In this document: piece after piece, positions 17,782-26,562 of the stretch
How the letters are laid out: every line of letters starts with the position of its first letter
How positions within the stretch are numbered: the stretch's first letter is position 1
Source of the DNA: Archangium violaceum
GTDB lineage: Bacteria; Myxococcota; Myxococcia; Myxococcales; Myxococcaceae
Assembly: GCF_016887565.1 (NCBI RefSeq)
Contig: NZ_CP069396.1
Location: 1,515,001 to 1,579,000, forward strand
Direction of reading: 5' to 3'
Length of the DNA: 64,000 nucleotides
The notes under the pieces: model-generated
Seen by the model: only the letters and a program-made list of their open reading frames with translations
The model's database searches: none
Told to the model about the DNA's origin: nothing
Position numbers and translations under genes: made by a program

Positions 17782-18417
17782 TCACTCCCAGGAGAACTCG
17801 TACTCACCGTCGAGCAGCCCCGACGTCTGCCGGCCGCGCACCCGGATGTCCCGGGCGTTGCTCGTCTCGAGCAGCGCCCGCAGCACGCCCTCGTGGCTCG
17901 GCAGGGGGATGAAGTTGCGGGTGAGGATGTAGCGGCCGTTGGTGGGCCCCAACCACTCGACCTTGTGGTTGCCGAACGTCAGCGACATCCGGTAGGCCGA
18001 AGGCAGGGCGTCCACCAGCCGCCGGGGGTCTCCCCGGGCCAGCAGCTTCATCATGGTCTTGCCCGCCGCGGAGTCCATGAAGTCCGCCGCCGAGCGCCTT
18101 CCCAGCTGCCGCAGCGCCTCCTCCATGTTGCCGAACCTCGGCACCAGGAAGCGCGCTCCGGTGAAGACGACCCGGAGGTGCGCGCTGATGGGGTAGTTGA
18201 AGAAATCCACGAATCGCGACTGGCCGCTCGCCTCGAGGCAGTGGCTCACGGCCTCATCGCCCGCGAGGCCCCGCACCGCGTCCAGCAAGCCGTTGGCGAA
18301 CATGCCCCGGACGGAGTCCTCGGGTCGTGCCAGCCTCAACCGCTGCGCGAGATCCTGCTCCCAATAGTCGTACGGGTCGTACGACACGGAGACCGCCGCG
18401 GTGGCGTTGCTGTTCAT
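17782..18417 (-). CDS. TIGR02265/DUF2378 family protein
   Basis: A 211-aa protein of a paralogous family expanded in myxobacteria and of unknown function. Diagnostic stretches are SVRGMFANGLLDAVRGL, FVDFFNYPI and a C-terminal half with LTFGNHKVEWLGPTNGRYIL and FIPLPSHEGVLRALLE. I prefer the ATG at 18417 (MNSNATAAVS) with GGGGGAA just upstream; an ATG at 18462 would add 15 residues without a ribosome site. No signal peptide or membrane segment is seen, so it is probably cytoplasmic. It shares its strand with the sulfate operon upstream, from which 72 bp separate it. Confidence 0.8.
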   Translation of the reverse strand: MNSNATAAVSVSYDPYDYWEQDLAQRLRLARPEDSVRGMFANGLLDAVRGLAGDEAVSHCLEASGQSRFVDFFNYPISAHLRVVFTGARFLVPRFGNMEEALRQLGRRSAADFMDSAAGKTMMKLLARGDPRRLVDALPSAYRMSLTFGNHKVEWLGPTNGRYILTRNFIPLPSHEGVLRALLETSNARDIRVRGRQTSGLLDGEYEFSWE

Positions 18418-18489
18418 GAATTCCCCCGTCTCGAGCCGGCTTGCGTCTGCGATCAGGTCCATACAGGGGGAAAGGTACCCGCACTTGGC

Positions 18490-19551
18490 TCAGATAGCGA
18501 AATCACCGAGGAACACGGTGGCCGTCCTTACGTCCGCATGCACACGATCGCCCTCCACGACTCCCAGGTTCTCGAATTCGGAGCGGGGAACCTCGACTGT
18601 CACCGTTTCCCCGGTTGGTAGTTTGAGCAACACTTTCACGTATCCGCCCACGGATTTGAGCCGTTCGACCCGACCGGTGACGGGTTCCGAGGTACCCTGG
18701 GGGGGCTTGGCGAGCTTGATGTCGTGGGGACGGACGAAGGCGTGGACGGCCTCGCCCTCGCGAGCGCTGTTGGGGGCCTGCACCACCAGGGTGCCGACCT
18801 CGGCCCGGCCCGAGCGGACGTGGCCCCGCAGGACGCTGGTGCCCCCCACGAAGGAGGCGACGAAGGGGGTGGCCGGGCGGTCGTAGATGTCCTCCGGCGG
18901 ACCGGCCTGGGCCACGCGTCCCTCGGAGAGCACGACCACGTGCTGGGAGATTTCGAGCGCCTCCTCCTGGTCATGGGTGACGAGCAGGGTGGTGACACCC
19001 GTCTGCTCGTGGAGGGAGTGGAGCCACTCGCGCAGCTCCACGCGCACGCGGCTGTCGAGCGCGCCGAAGGGCTCGTCCAGCAGCAGCAGCTTGGGGCGGA
19101 TGGCGAGCGCCCGCGCGAAGGCCACGCGCTGCCGCTGTCCGCCGGAAAGTTGCGTGGGGTAGCGCTTGCCCAGATCCTCCAGCTGGATGAGGCGCAACAT
19201 CTCGTCCACGCGCGCCTCCACGTCGGCGCGGGGCAGCCGGCGCGTCTCCAGCCCGAAGGCGATGTTCTGCCGCACGGTCATGTGCTTGAAGAGCGCGTAG
19301 CTCTGGAAGACGACGCCGATGCCGCGCTGCTGCACGGGCAGGTGGGTACAGTCGATGCCCTCGATGCGGACGGAACCCGAGTCCGGCAGCTCCAGCCCGG
19401 CGATGAGGCGCAGCAGGGTGGACTTGCCCGCCCCCGAGGGCCCGAGCAGGGTGGTGATGGCGCCGGAGGGGGCGTGGAACGATACATCGGAGACGGCCGG
19501 AGTGCCCCCGGTGGTGAAGCGCTTGGTGAGCTGCTCGACGATGACACTCAT
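18490..19551 (-). CDS. cysA: Sulfate ABC transporter ATP-binding protein
   Basis: The 353-aa ATPase of a sulfate/thiosulfate importer. Walker A is GPSGAGKS at residues 37-44, the signature LSGGQ at 135-139 and Walker B LLLLDEP ending at about 161. The C-terminal 110 residues form the TOBE-like regulatory domain seen in CysA. Its ATG overlaps the cysW stop (ATGA). It is the last gene of sbp-cysT-cysW-cysA. Confidence 0.92.
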   Translation of the reverse strand: MSVIVEQLTKRFTTGGTPAVSDVSFHAPSGAITTLLGPSGAGKSTLLRLIAGLELPDSGSVRIEGIDCTHLPVQQRGIGVVFQSYALFKHMTVRQNIAFGLETRRLPRADVEARVDEMLRLIQLEDLGKRYPTQLSGGQRQRVAFARALAIRPKLLLLDEPFGALDSRVRVELREWLHSLHEQTGVTTLLVTHDQEEALEISQHVVVLSEGRVAQAGPPEDIYDRPATPFVASFVGGTSVLRGHVRSGRAEVGTLVVQAPNSAREGEAVHAFVRPHDIKLAKPPQGTSEPVTGRVERLKSVGGYVKVLLKLPTGETVTVEVPRSEFENLGVVEGDRVHADVRTATVFLGDFAI

Positions 19552-20396
19552 GGGACCTCGGCCTTCCACTCGACGTACTTCTTGACGGCCAACGTCACCA
19601 GCGCGAGCACCGTGAGCAGCGAGGCCACGGCGAAGGCACCGGCGAGGTTGTACTCGTTGTAGAGAATCTCCGCGTGCAGCGGCAGCGTGTTGGTCACCCC
19701 GCGCACGTGGCCGGAGACGACGGACACGGCGCCGAACTCGCCCATCGCTCGCGCGTTGCACAGCAGCACGCCGTAGAGCACGCCCCACTTCACCTTGGGC
19801 AGCGTGACGCGCAGGAAGGTGCGCCAGCCGCTGGCGCCCAGCGTGAGGGCGGCCTCCTCCTCGTCGGCGCCCTGCGCCTGCATGACGGGCAGCACCTCGC
19901 GCACGACGAAGGGGAAGGTGACGAACACGGTGGCCAGGACGATGCCGGGCACGGCGAAGATGATGTGGATGTCGTGCGCGTCCAACCACGGGCCCAGCCA
20001 CCCCTGCCGGCCAAAGAGCAGGACGAAGATGAGCCCCGCGATGACGGGCGACACGCTGAAGGGCAGGTCGATGAGCGTGAGGAGCACGTCCCGGCCGGGG
20101 AAGCGGAAGCGGGCGATGAGCCACGCGGCGGCCAGCCCGAAGACGAAGTTGAGGGGCACGGCGATGGCGGCCGCCAGCAGCGTGAGGCGGATGGCGCTCA
20201 GCGCCTCCGGCTCCAGGATGGCCGCCAGGTAGCTGCCCACGCCCTTCTGCAGGGCGTAGGTGAAGACGGCCACCAGCGGGACGACGAGGAAGACCCCGAG
20301 GAAGACGAGCGCCACGCCGATGAGCAGCCAGCGCACGGCGGCGGAGCCGGAGACGGTCCGCCTGTCGCGGCGTGGAGTGTGCGAGGTCGGGTGCAT
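19548..20396 (-). CDS. cysW: Sulfate ABC transporter permease CysW
   Basis: A 282-aa inner-membrane permease with about six helices. The ABC coupling loop EEEAALTLGASGWRTF at about residue 180 contacts the ATPase. The ATG at 20396 is preceded by GGAAA; the codon before it is an in-frame GTG. It follows cysT by 10 bp. CysW rather than CysT is assigned from SVVSGHVRGVTNTLPLH, a CysW hallmark. Confidence 0.92.
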   Translation of the reverse strand: MHPTSHTPRRDRRTVSGSAAVRWLLIGVALVFLGVFLVVPLVAVFTYALQKGVGSYLAAILEPEALSAIRLTLLAAAIAVPLNFVFGLAAAWLIARFRFPGRDVLLTLIDLPFSVSPVIAGLIFVLLFGRQGWLGPWLDAHDIHIIFAVPGIVLATVFVTFPFVVREVLPVMQAQGADEEEAALTLGASGWRTFLRVTLPKVKWGVLYGVLLCNARAMGEFGAVSVVSGHVRGVTNTLPLHAEILYNEYNLAGAFAVASLLTVLALVTLAVKKYVEWKAEVP

Positions 20397-20406
20397 CACG
20401 TGTTTC

Positions 20407-21246
20407 CTATCCGGTTCGGGCCTCGAGCCGACGGTTCGTCCAGCGCTGGATGAGGTTGGCGGCCAGCAGCAGCGCGAAGGAGACCGCCAGCATCACCCCG
20501 GCGATGGCCGTGGCCCCGGCGTAGTCGTACTGCTCCAGCCGGGTGATGATGAGCAGGGGGGCGATCTCCGTGCGCATGGGCATGTTGCCGGAGATGAAGA
20601 CGACGGAGCCGTACTCGCCGATGGCGCGGGCGAAGGCGAGGGTGAAGCCGCTGAGCAGGGCGGGCAGCACGCCGGGCAGGAGGACATGGGTGAAGGTCCT
20701 CCAGGGCGAGGCCCCGAGCGTGGCGGCGGCCTCCTCCACGTCGGCGTCGATTTCCTCGAGCACGGGCTGGACGGTGCGCACCACGAAGGGCAGCCCGATG
20801 AAGGTGAGCGCCACGATGATGCCCAGGGGCGTGAAGGCCACCTTGACGCCGAGCGCCTCCAGGTACTGTCCGTACCAGCCGTTGTGGGAGTAGAGGGTGG
20901 TGAGCGTCAGCCCGGCCACGGCGGTGGGCAGGGCGAAGGGCAGGTCCACCAGCGCGTCCACCAGCGCCTTGCCCGGGAAGCGGTAGCGCACCAGCACCCA
21001 GGCCACCAGCAGGCCGAAGACGACGTTGACCAGCGCGGCGACCAGGGCGGTGCCGAAGCTGAGCCGGTACGCGGCGAGCACACGCGGCGAGGCCACGGTG
21101 TCCCAGAACTGGTCCCAGGAGAGGGTGAACGTCTTGAGGAAGAGGCCGGACAGCGGCAGGAGGACGATGAGGCCGAGGTACAACCAGCTCAGCCCCATGG
21201 TCAGCCCGAAGCCCGGAAGGACACGGCGTCTCGCACTGTGCTGCAT
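20407..21246 (-). CDS. cysT: Sulfate ABC transporter permease CysT
   Basis: A 279-aa inner-membrane permease that pairs with CysW. The coupling loop reads EEAAATLGASPWRTF and the family stretch SVVFISGNMPMRTEIAPLLI is typical of CysT/CysU. The ATG at 21246 lies 12 bp after the sbp stop. Membrane helices begin at residue 13. Confidence 0.92.
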   Translation of the reverse strand: MQHSARRRVLPGFGLTMGLSWLYLGLIVLLPLSGLFLKTFTLSWDQFWDTVASPRVLAAYRLSFGTALVAALVNVVFGLLVAWVLVRYRFPGKALVDALVDLPFALPTAVAGLTLTTLYSHNGWYGQYLEALGVKVAFTPLGIIVALTFIGLPFVVRTVQPVLEEIDADVEEAAATLGASPWRTFTHVLLPGVLPALLSGFTLAFARAIGEYGSVVFISGNMPMRTEIAPLLIITRLEQYDYAGATAIAGVMLAVSFALLLAANLIQRWTNRRLEARTG

Positions 21247-21258
21247 GGCGGCTCCGGG

Positions 21259-22308
21259 CTACTGCGCCTTGGGGACGTAGAGACGGTCGAAGGCGCCGCC
21301 ATCATCGAAGTGCTTCTTCTGCGCCTGCTTCCAGCCGCCGAAGACCTCGTCGATGGTGAAGAGGCTCACGGTGGGGAAGTGGCTGGCGTACTTCGCGGCG
21401 GCCGCCTGGGCGCGGGGCCGGAAGTGGTGCTTCGCGGCCAGCTCCTGGCCCTCCTCGGAGTAGAGGAACTGGAGGTAGGCCTCGGCCGCGGCCCGGGTGC
21501 CCTTGCGGTCCACGTTCCGGTCCACCAGCGCCACGGGCGGCTCGGCGAGGATGCTCACCGAGGGGATGATGATCTCGAACTTGTCCTTGCCCACCTCGTC
21601 GGTGAGCAGGAGGGCCTCGTTCTCCCAGCCGATGAGCACGTCGCCGATGCCGCGCTCGGCGAAGGTGGTGGTGGCGCCGCGCGCGCCCGAGTCCAGCACG
21701 GGCACGTTCTTGAAGAGGTTGGAGACGAACTCCTGCGCCTTCGCCTCGTCACCGTTGTTCTTGCGCAGCGCGTAGCCCCAGGCGGCCAGGTAGTTCCAGC
21801 GCGCTCCGCCCGACGTCTTGGGGTTGGGGGTGATGACGGCCACGCCGGGGCGCAGCAGATCCTCCCAGTCGCGGATGCCCTTGGGGTTGCCCTTGCGCAC
21901 CACGAAGACGATGGTGGACGTGTACGGCGAGCTGTTGTTCGGCAACCGCGACTGCCAGCCCTCGGGGATGAGCTGGCCCTTGTCGTGGATCATGTCGACG
22001 TCGTACGCGAGCGCCAGCGTGACGACGTCCGCATCCAGGCCGTCGATGACGGCGCGCGCCTGCTTGCCCGAGCCCCCGTGGGACTGCTTGATGACGAGCT
22101 TCGTCCCGTGCTTCGCCTCCCACTGCTTCGCGAAGGCGGCGTTGACGTCGGTGTAGAGCTCGCGCGTCGGGTCGTACGACACGTTGAGCAGGGTGATGGG
22201 CTCCCCCTGCCCGGCGCCCGGCTTGGAGCAACCCTCCAGCGCGGGCACGGCGGACAGCAGCAGGCAGAACAGGGCGGCGGTGAGCTTGTGAGGGGAATGC
22301 GGCTTCAT
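21259..22308 (-). CDS. sbp: Sulfate/thiosulfate-binding lipoprotein
   Basis: A 349-aa substrate-binding protein of the sulfate importer. It has a signal peptide with a lipobox-like PALEGC, so it is probably lipid-anchored rather than free in the periplasm. Family motifs are [29 protein letters not shown] and GWENEALLL. It heads the operon. The start codon sits behind a perfect 9-bp hairpin (22312-22345) that buries the ribosome site GAGG, inside a leader with alternative pairings. A palindrome at 22557 is further upstream. Confidence 0.92.
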   Translation of the reverse strand: MKPHSPHKLTAALFCLLLSAVPALEGCSKPGAGQGEPITLLNVSYDPTRELYTDVNAAFAKQWEAKHGTKLVIKQSHGGSGKQARAVIDGLDADVVTLALAYDVDMIHDKGQLIPEGWQSRLPNNSSPYTSTIVFVVRKGNPKGIRDWEDLLRPGVAVITPNPKTSGGARWNYLAAWGYALRKNNGDEAKAQEFVSNLFKNVPVLDSGARGATTTFAERGIGDVLIGWENEALLLTDEVGKDKFEIIIPSVSILAEPPVALVDRNVDRKGTRAAAEAYLQFLYSEEGQELAAKHHFRPRAQAAAAKYASHFPTVSLFTIDEVFGGWKQAQKKHFDDGGAFDRLYVPKAQ

Positions 22309-22311
22309 AGG

Positions 22312-22400
22312 GGTACCTCGATGCGGAAGATGGCCGCGAGGTACCGGGTGGGCTCGAGCGCCATGAATCTCGACAACCCACCGTCCCTCGCGGAGGTGGG
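22312..22400 (-). promoter_or_regulatory. Structured sulfate-operon leader with mutually exclusive hairpins
   Basis: Read on the minus strand, the leader holds CCCACC (22400-22395), GGTGGG (22382-22377), CCCACC (22352-22347), GGTACCTCG (22345-22337) and CGAGGTACC (22320-22312), then the sbp ATG at 22308. The central GGTGGG can pair with either flanking CCCACC; the downstream choice is extended by a TCGAG/CTCGA stem. The last two segments form a perfect 9-bp hairpin that contains the ribosome site. This is the layout of a translational riboregulator. It matches no riboswitch class I recognise. Confidence 0.5.
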
Positions 22401-22556
22401 TTCTCCAGAGCACGCGACCGTCAGCCTTCGGGCTTCCGGCGGGCGAGCACCCACCCCTCCTGCCAGAGGCAACGACAGAACATCCTGTGGCGGGGGGAGG
22501 TGGGCATTGAACGAGGGAGAAAGTGCCCGGGGGATGTCCGTTTGTCAAGAGGATCG

Positions 22557-22570
22557 TCCGCTATGACGGA
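22557..22570. promoter_or_regulatory. Operator-like palindrome, sulfate operon side
   Basis: TCCGCTATGACGGA, a near-perfect 14-bp palindrome. On the minus strand it lies 8 bp upstream of a TTGACA hexamer (22548-22543), an activator-like position for the sulfate operon. Two related sites occur at 24756 and 24798. Confidence 0.45.
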
Positions 22571-22701
22571 CGGCCTCCCGGATGTGCTGGGGCTGCTCGG
22601 ACCGGGGGATGCGTGATAGTCGGTGGCTCGGCGGCGGTGGCCGCGAGCCAGGGCATCTGGTGCCCGCGCATACGGATGGGGGGAGATGGAAGGAGACACG
22701 A

Positions 22702-23328
22702 GTGATTGACTGGCGACTTCCCAAGGGCGTGACGCGGATGGTGCTGGTGCGGCACGGGCAACCGGTGGAGGAGATGCGAGGCCGGTGCTACGGGCGGTTG
22801 GACGTGGGGCTGTCCGCCTCGGGCCGGCTGCAGGCCGAGCGGGCCGCGCGTTTCCTGGCCGAGGCACCCCTGTTGCGCATCTACGCGAGCCCGCGCCAGC
22901 GAGCGCTGGAGAGCGCGGCGCCGCTGGCGGAGCTCAAGGGGATGGCGGTGGATACGGAGGAGGCATTCCGGGAGCTCGACTTCGGTCTCTTCGAGGGGCT
23001 GAGCTACGAGGAGGCCGAGAAGCGCCATCCGGAGGTGTACGCGGAGTGGATGGCGCATCCGACGCAGGTGCGCTTCCCGGAGGGGGAGAGCTACCCGGAG
23101 ATGCGCGAGCGGGTGAGGTCGGCGGGCCGGGCGCTGCGGACGCGGCATGCGGGAGAGACGTTCGTGCTGGTGTCGCACGGCGGGGTGAACCGCACGCTGC
23201 TGGCCGAGGCCCTGGGGATGCCGGACGCCAACCTGTTCCGGCTCGAGCAGGGCTACGGGGCGGTGAACATCATCGACTTCTACGGTGAGGAGCCCATCGT
23301 GAAGCTGATGAACGTGACGTTCGGCTAG
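22702..23328 (+). CDS. Histidine phosphatase family protein (alpha-ribazole phosphatase/phosphoglycerate mutase-like)
   Basis: A 208-aa phosphatase using a phosphohistidine intermediate. The catalytic motif is VLVRHGQP near residue 18, the second arginine lies in SPRQRALE and the second histidine in VLVSHGGVNRTLL. The GTG at 22702 has a strong ribosome site (AAGGAGA). CobC-type alpha-ribazole phosphatase of the cobalamin pathway is possible, since it is short and the RELDFGLFEGLSYEE segment fits that group. It carries no riboswitch, and no other cobalamin synthesis gene is near, so the substrate remains open. Its stop overlaps the convergent porin stop. Confidence 0.8.
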   Translation: MIDWRLPKGVTRMVLVRHGQPVEEMRGRCYGRLDVGLSASGRLQAERAARFLAEAPLLRIYASPRQRALESAAPLAELKGMAVDTEEAFRELDFGLFEGLSYEEAEKRHPEVYAEWMAHPTQVRFPEGESYPEMRERVRSAGRALRTRHAGETFVLVSHGGVNRTLLAEALGMPDANLFRLEQGYGAVNIIDFYGEEPIVKLMNVTFG

Positions 23329-24620
23329 AAGCTCGCGTCGAGCTGGAGGCGGGCGAGGTGCCGCGCATCGCCGCCCGCGGAGCCGAAGATGTAGAAGTAG
23401 TCGCCTTGCAGCTTGAGGGCGTGGCCGTTCAGGTAGAGGTTGACGCCACCCCCGAGCTGCTTGCCCTGCGTCTGCGCGAGCTGCACCAGCTGCGGGTCGG
23501 TTCCCTTCCGGGTGAAGAGCTCCTCCCAGCGCGCGCTCACCTCCACCTGGGGATGCACCATCATGCCGCCCTGCACGAAGTAGCCGTAGCCGGAGCGGGT
23601 CGGCTCGCGGGTGACGGCGCCGCTCGTCTCGGTCCGCTCGAGCACATTCACATCTGCCCTTCGCCACAGGCCCTCGGCGAGCAGCGAGAAGCCCCGGTAC
23701 TTGAACACCAGATCCGCGGCGAGGTGGGTGTAGTTGGTGGTGCCGGCGGTGAAGGCCGTTCCGTAGGTGCTCTGGGCGCGCGAGGTGCGGAAGTTGTAGG
23801 CGGCCGCGACACCCAGGGCCAGCCGGGGCCTCGCCGCACGGGTCAGGTCTCCCTCCTGATCGTCATCGAAGGTGCCGAAGGGCCGCAGCGTGAGCCGCAG
23901 GACGGTGATGGGTCCGGGGGCGTACGCCGCGAAGCGGTTGCGCCCGTCGCCCCCGCCGATGAAGAACTGGTAGCCGAGCAGCTCGCGCAATCCAAAGAGG
24001 TTGTTGGACGAGAGCATCACGCCCACGTCCCGGTCGAGGCTCAGCTCGCGCACCACCAACTGCCGGTCCACTAGCTGCAGCGCGAACTCGCGGATGGTGC
24101 GGGCGCGATCGAAAGGCACGAAGAACTGCCCGACGCGGATGTTCAGGTCGCGGAAGCGGGTGTAGTCCACGAAGGCGTCGAAGATGGGGGAGTTGCTGCC
24201 CGTCTCGAAGTCACCGCCGCCGAAGGCGAGCTGGATGTTGTAGCGCAGCTCCGGCACCAGCACGTTTCCGTGCACCACGAGGCGCAGCGTCTTGACGTTG
24301 ATCTCGTTGGTGTCGCTGTTGCCGACGTGGAGGAACGTCTCCCGGAGCTGGATTCGCGCCCGGAGGCCCAGGGAGTAGCGGTCGTCGGGCGACCGCACCA
24401 GGATTCCACGCCCGGGCTCCGCGGTGATGATGGGCGGCGAGTTGGCTGGTGCCGCTGGGGCCGGCGCCGGCGCCGGAGCGGTGCCCTGCGTGGCGGCGGG
24501 CTCGTTCCCGGTTCGTGAAGGCTCGCTGCCCTGGGCCCGGGCGGCGGTGCCGAGCCCGAGCCAAAGCGTGAGGAGGATGTGGAAGACACCCAGGGAATGC
24601 TTCGAGATGTTTGAGGACAT
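23325..24620 (-). CDS. OprO/OprP-type porin
   Basis: A 431-aa outer-membrane beta-barrel protein. A signal peptide ends near TAARAQ. A Pro/Ala-rich linker (APAPAPAPAAPA) is followed by SLGLRARIQLRETF and repeated amphipathic strands. The stretch FDAFVDYTRFRDLNIRVGQFFVPFDR and the final SF terminus are typical of phosphate-selective OprO/P porins. I chose the ATG at 24620. Ion choice cannot be read from sequence. Operator-like palindromes upstream resemble the one at the sulfate operon, so an anion role under shared control is plausible. Confidence 0.82.
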   Translation of the reverse strand: MSSNISKHSLGVFHILLTLWLGLGTAARAQGSEPSRTGNEPAATQGTAPAPAPAPAAPANSPPIITAEPGRGILVRSPDDRYSLGLRARIQLRETFLHVGNSDTNEINVKTLRLVVHGNVLVPELRYNIQLAFGGGDFETGSNSPIFDAFVDYTRFRDLNIRVGQFFVPFDRARTIREFALQLVDRQLVVRELSLDRDVGVMLSSNNLFGLRELLGYQFFIGGGDGRNRFAAYAPGPITVLRLTLRPFGTFDDDQEGDLTRAARPRLALGVAAAYNFRTSRAQSTYGTAFTAGTTNYTHLAADLVFKYRGFSLLAEGLWRRADVNVLERTETSGAVTREPTRSGYGYFVQGGMMVHPQVEVSARWEELFTRKGTDPQLVQLAQTQGKQLGGGVNLYLNGHALKLQGDYFYIFGSAGGDARHLARLQLDASF

Positions 24621-24755
24621 GGAGGAATTCGCGCGGCTGCCACTGTGACGACATTCATTCCCAACCGCTCCGGCGCGCTTCGCGCCTGGGCGGTGACTCA
24701 TCGATGGAATGAGGATGGGCGACAACAGCGGCGGCGGACCTTCAGCATGGATTTG

Positions 24756-24811
24756 TCCAATATAACGGATGCCCCAGGGGAAACAAGCACTGGAACGTCC
24801 GCTATAGCGGA
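24756..24811. promoter_or_regulatory. Pair of operator-like palindromes 42 bp apart
   Basis: TCCAATATAACGGA (24756-24769) and TCCGCTATAGCGGA (24798-24811, a perfect palindrome) are spaced 42 bp, about four helical turns. They lie between the divergent porin and kinase genes and match the 22557 site at TCC..TAT..CGGA plus an upstream GGA. Two dimers bound on one DNA face is a reasonable reading. Confidence 0.5.
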
Positions 24812-24862
24812 GGATGAGGGCTCGTCGATGGGGGGCGAGGGAGTTGGATAGAGTGGCCCGCC

Positions 24863-26497
24863 ATGGAAGCCGCTCCTCCCCGAGTGTCGCACTCCTCCCG
24901 GCTGCTGCAGGAGTACCTGAACCAGGACGTCGTCCCGCGTGAGATGGCCATTGCCCGTTTCCTGCGCGGGATGATGGTGCTCGGTTGCGTGGCCTCGTTG
25001 CTGCTCATCGGAGTGATCGGCCCGGGCCTGTCGTTGACCCTCGCGGGGCTGACGGGCGGGCTGGGCATCTACTACTCCGTGATGCTGCGCGCGTTGCGGC
25101 AGGGCGGGTTCCACCCGGCGATGCAGTGGGTGGACAGTGCCGTCACCGTCTCCATTCCGGCGGTGGCGTGCGCCATCGACGCCTACTTCCACGATGCCGT
25201 GTACGCGCTCACCACGCCGCCGGCGTTGGCCTGGGGTGCGCTCATCGTGGTGTGCGCGCTCCGGGCGGGAAAGAAGCTGGCGTACGGGGCGGCGGCACTC
25301 GCGGCGGTGGAGTACATGGCGCTGTACCTCTTCGTGCTCCAGCCCCGGCTGCCGCCCGATGCCCTCAACACGCTGTCGTTCCCGATGGTGCTGCTGCGCT
25401 GCGTGTTCCTCTTCGCCTACGGGCCGCTGACGGCGACGCTGGCCGGCCTCATCGTGAGCAAGGCCGAGGACGCGCTGCGCGCCATCCGTGAGAAGGACGT
25501 GATGGGCAAGTACTTCCTCCACGAGCGGCTGGGCGCGGGCGGCATGGCCGAGGTGTTCCGCGCCACCTACAGCCCGGAGGGCGGCTTCGAGAAGCAGGTG
25601 GCCGTCAAGCGCATCCTGCCGGCCTACGCGGACAACGAGGAGTTCCTCGCCATGTTCCGGCGCGAGGCCGCGCTGGGCTCGCTGCTCATCCACCCCAACA
25701 TCGTGCAGGTGCTCGACCTGGGGCGGCACCAGGGCACGGTCTTCCTGGCCATGGAGTACGTGGACGGCATGCCGCTGAACTCGTTGCTGCGGCGCCTTCC
25801 CGCCCGCCGGCTGCCTGCGTCGGCGGTGGCCTATATCGGCGCGGAGGTCGCCTCCGCGCTGGCGCACATGCACGGCCGGACGGGCCCCAAGGGCGAGCCG
25901 CTGGGGCTGGTGCATCGCGACCTCAACCCTCCCAACATCCTGCTGTCGCGGATTGGCGAGGTGAAGGTGTCGGACTTCGGCATCGCGCGCGCGGCGAACC
26001 AGATGGCCCTCACCCAGGCGCAGACGGTGCGCGGCAAGGCGGGCTACATGGCGCCGGAGCAGGCCTACGGCAAGCCCCTGGATGGCCGGGCGGACCTCTT
26101 CGCGCTGGGCCTCACCCTGCACGAGGCCCTCACCGGGCAGCGCGCCCTGCAGGGCGACAGCGAGGCGGAGCTGATGATCGCCGCCACCCAGCAGGAGCTG
26201 CTTCCGCCTTCCTCCTTCGTGGCCGGCATCTCGCCCGCGCTGGATGCCATCATCATGGGCCTGCTCCAGCATGATCGGGAGCAGCGCACGCCCTCGGGCG
26301 AGGTGCTGCAACAGCAGCTCATGGCGCTCACCGGCTCCGAGGCGCCCTACCCCCAGGGGAGGCAGCAGCTCATCAATGCCTTGCGCCTGGTCATCACCCA
26401 GGTCTCGGTGCCCGTCCAGCCCCTCCAGCTCACGCCCGACATGGCCCTCACGGAGAGCGTCGAGGCGGCGACGCGGGCCCGCGCCGCGGGCGGGTGA
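24863..26497 (+). CDS. Membrane serine/threonine protein kinase
   Basis: A 544-aa kinase with an unusual order: an N-terminal block of about six membrane helices (residues 30-200) followed by a cytoplasmic Hanks-type kinase domain (212-485). The glycine loop is GAGGMAEV at 224-231, the ATP lysine is K249 in VAVKR, the catalytic loop is HRDLNPPN from 351, DFG is at 371 and APE at 397. All catalytic residues are present, so it should be active. The membrane block probably acts as a sensor. It is divergent from the porin gene and shares its palindrome-bearing promoter region. Confidence 0.9.
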   Translation: MEAAPPRVSHSSRLLQEYLNQDVVPREMAIARFLRGMMVLGCVASLLLIGVIGPGLSLTLAGLTGGLGIYYSVMLRALRQGGFHPAMQWVDSAVTVSIPAVACAIDAYFHDAVYALTTPPALAWGALIVVCALRAGKKLAYGAAALAAVEYMALYLFVLQPRLPPDALNTLSFPMVLLRCVFLFAYGPLTATLAGLIVSKAEDALRAIREKDVMGKYFLHERLGAGGMAEVFRATYSPEGGFEKQVAVKRILPAYADNEEFLAMFRREAALGSLLIHPNIVQVLDLGRHQGTVFLAMEYVDGMPLNSLLRRLPARRLPASAVAYIGAEVASALAHMHGRTGPKGEPLGLVHRDLNPPNILLSRIGEVKVSDFGIARAANQMALTQAQTVRGKAGYMAPEQAYGKPLDGRADLFALGLTLHEALTGQRALQGDSEAELMIAATQQELLPPSSFVAGISPALDAIIMGLLQHDREQRTPSGEVLQQQLMALTGSEAPYPQGRQQLINALRLVITQVSVPVQPLQLTPDMALTESVEAATRARAAGG

Positions 26498-26522
26498 GGG
26501 CCCTACCCGGGGCGAGGGAGGC

Positions 26523-26548
26523 AGGGTGCCCGTGACCCGGGACACCCT
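26523..26548. terminator. Terminator-like hairpin between convergent genes
   Basis: AGGGTGCCCG, loop TGACC, CGGG-A-CACCCT: a ten-pair stem with one bulge between the kinase stop (26497) and the stop of the convergent ComEA-like gene (26563). No U-run follows. Confidence 0.5.
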
Positions 26549-26562
26549 CCCAACCCACGCGC

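Noticed and set aside
20260-22566. A 768-residue + strand frame over the sulfate operon
   Set aside because: It opposes four recognisable sulfate transporter genes and is Gly/Glu/Arg/His low complexity.
22703-23328. Assigning cobC firmly to the histidine phosphatase
   Set aside because: The catalytic motifs fit the whole superfamily, and there is no riboswitch or cobalamin synthesis gene next to it.
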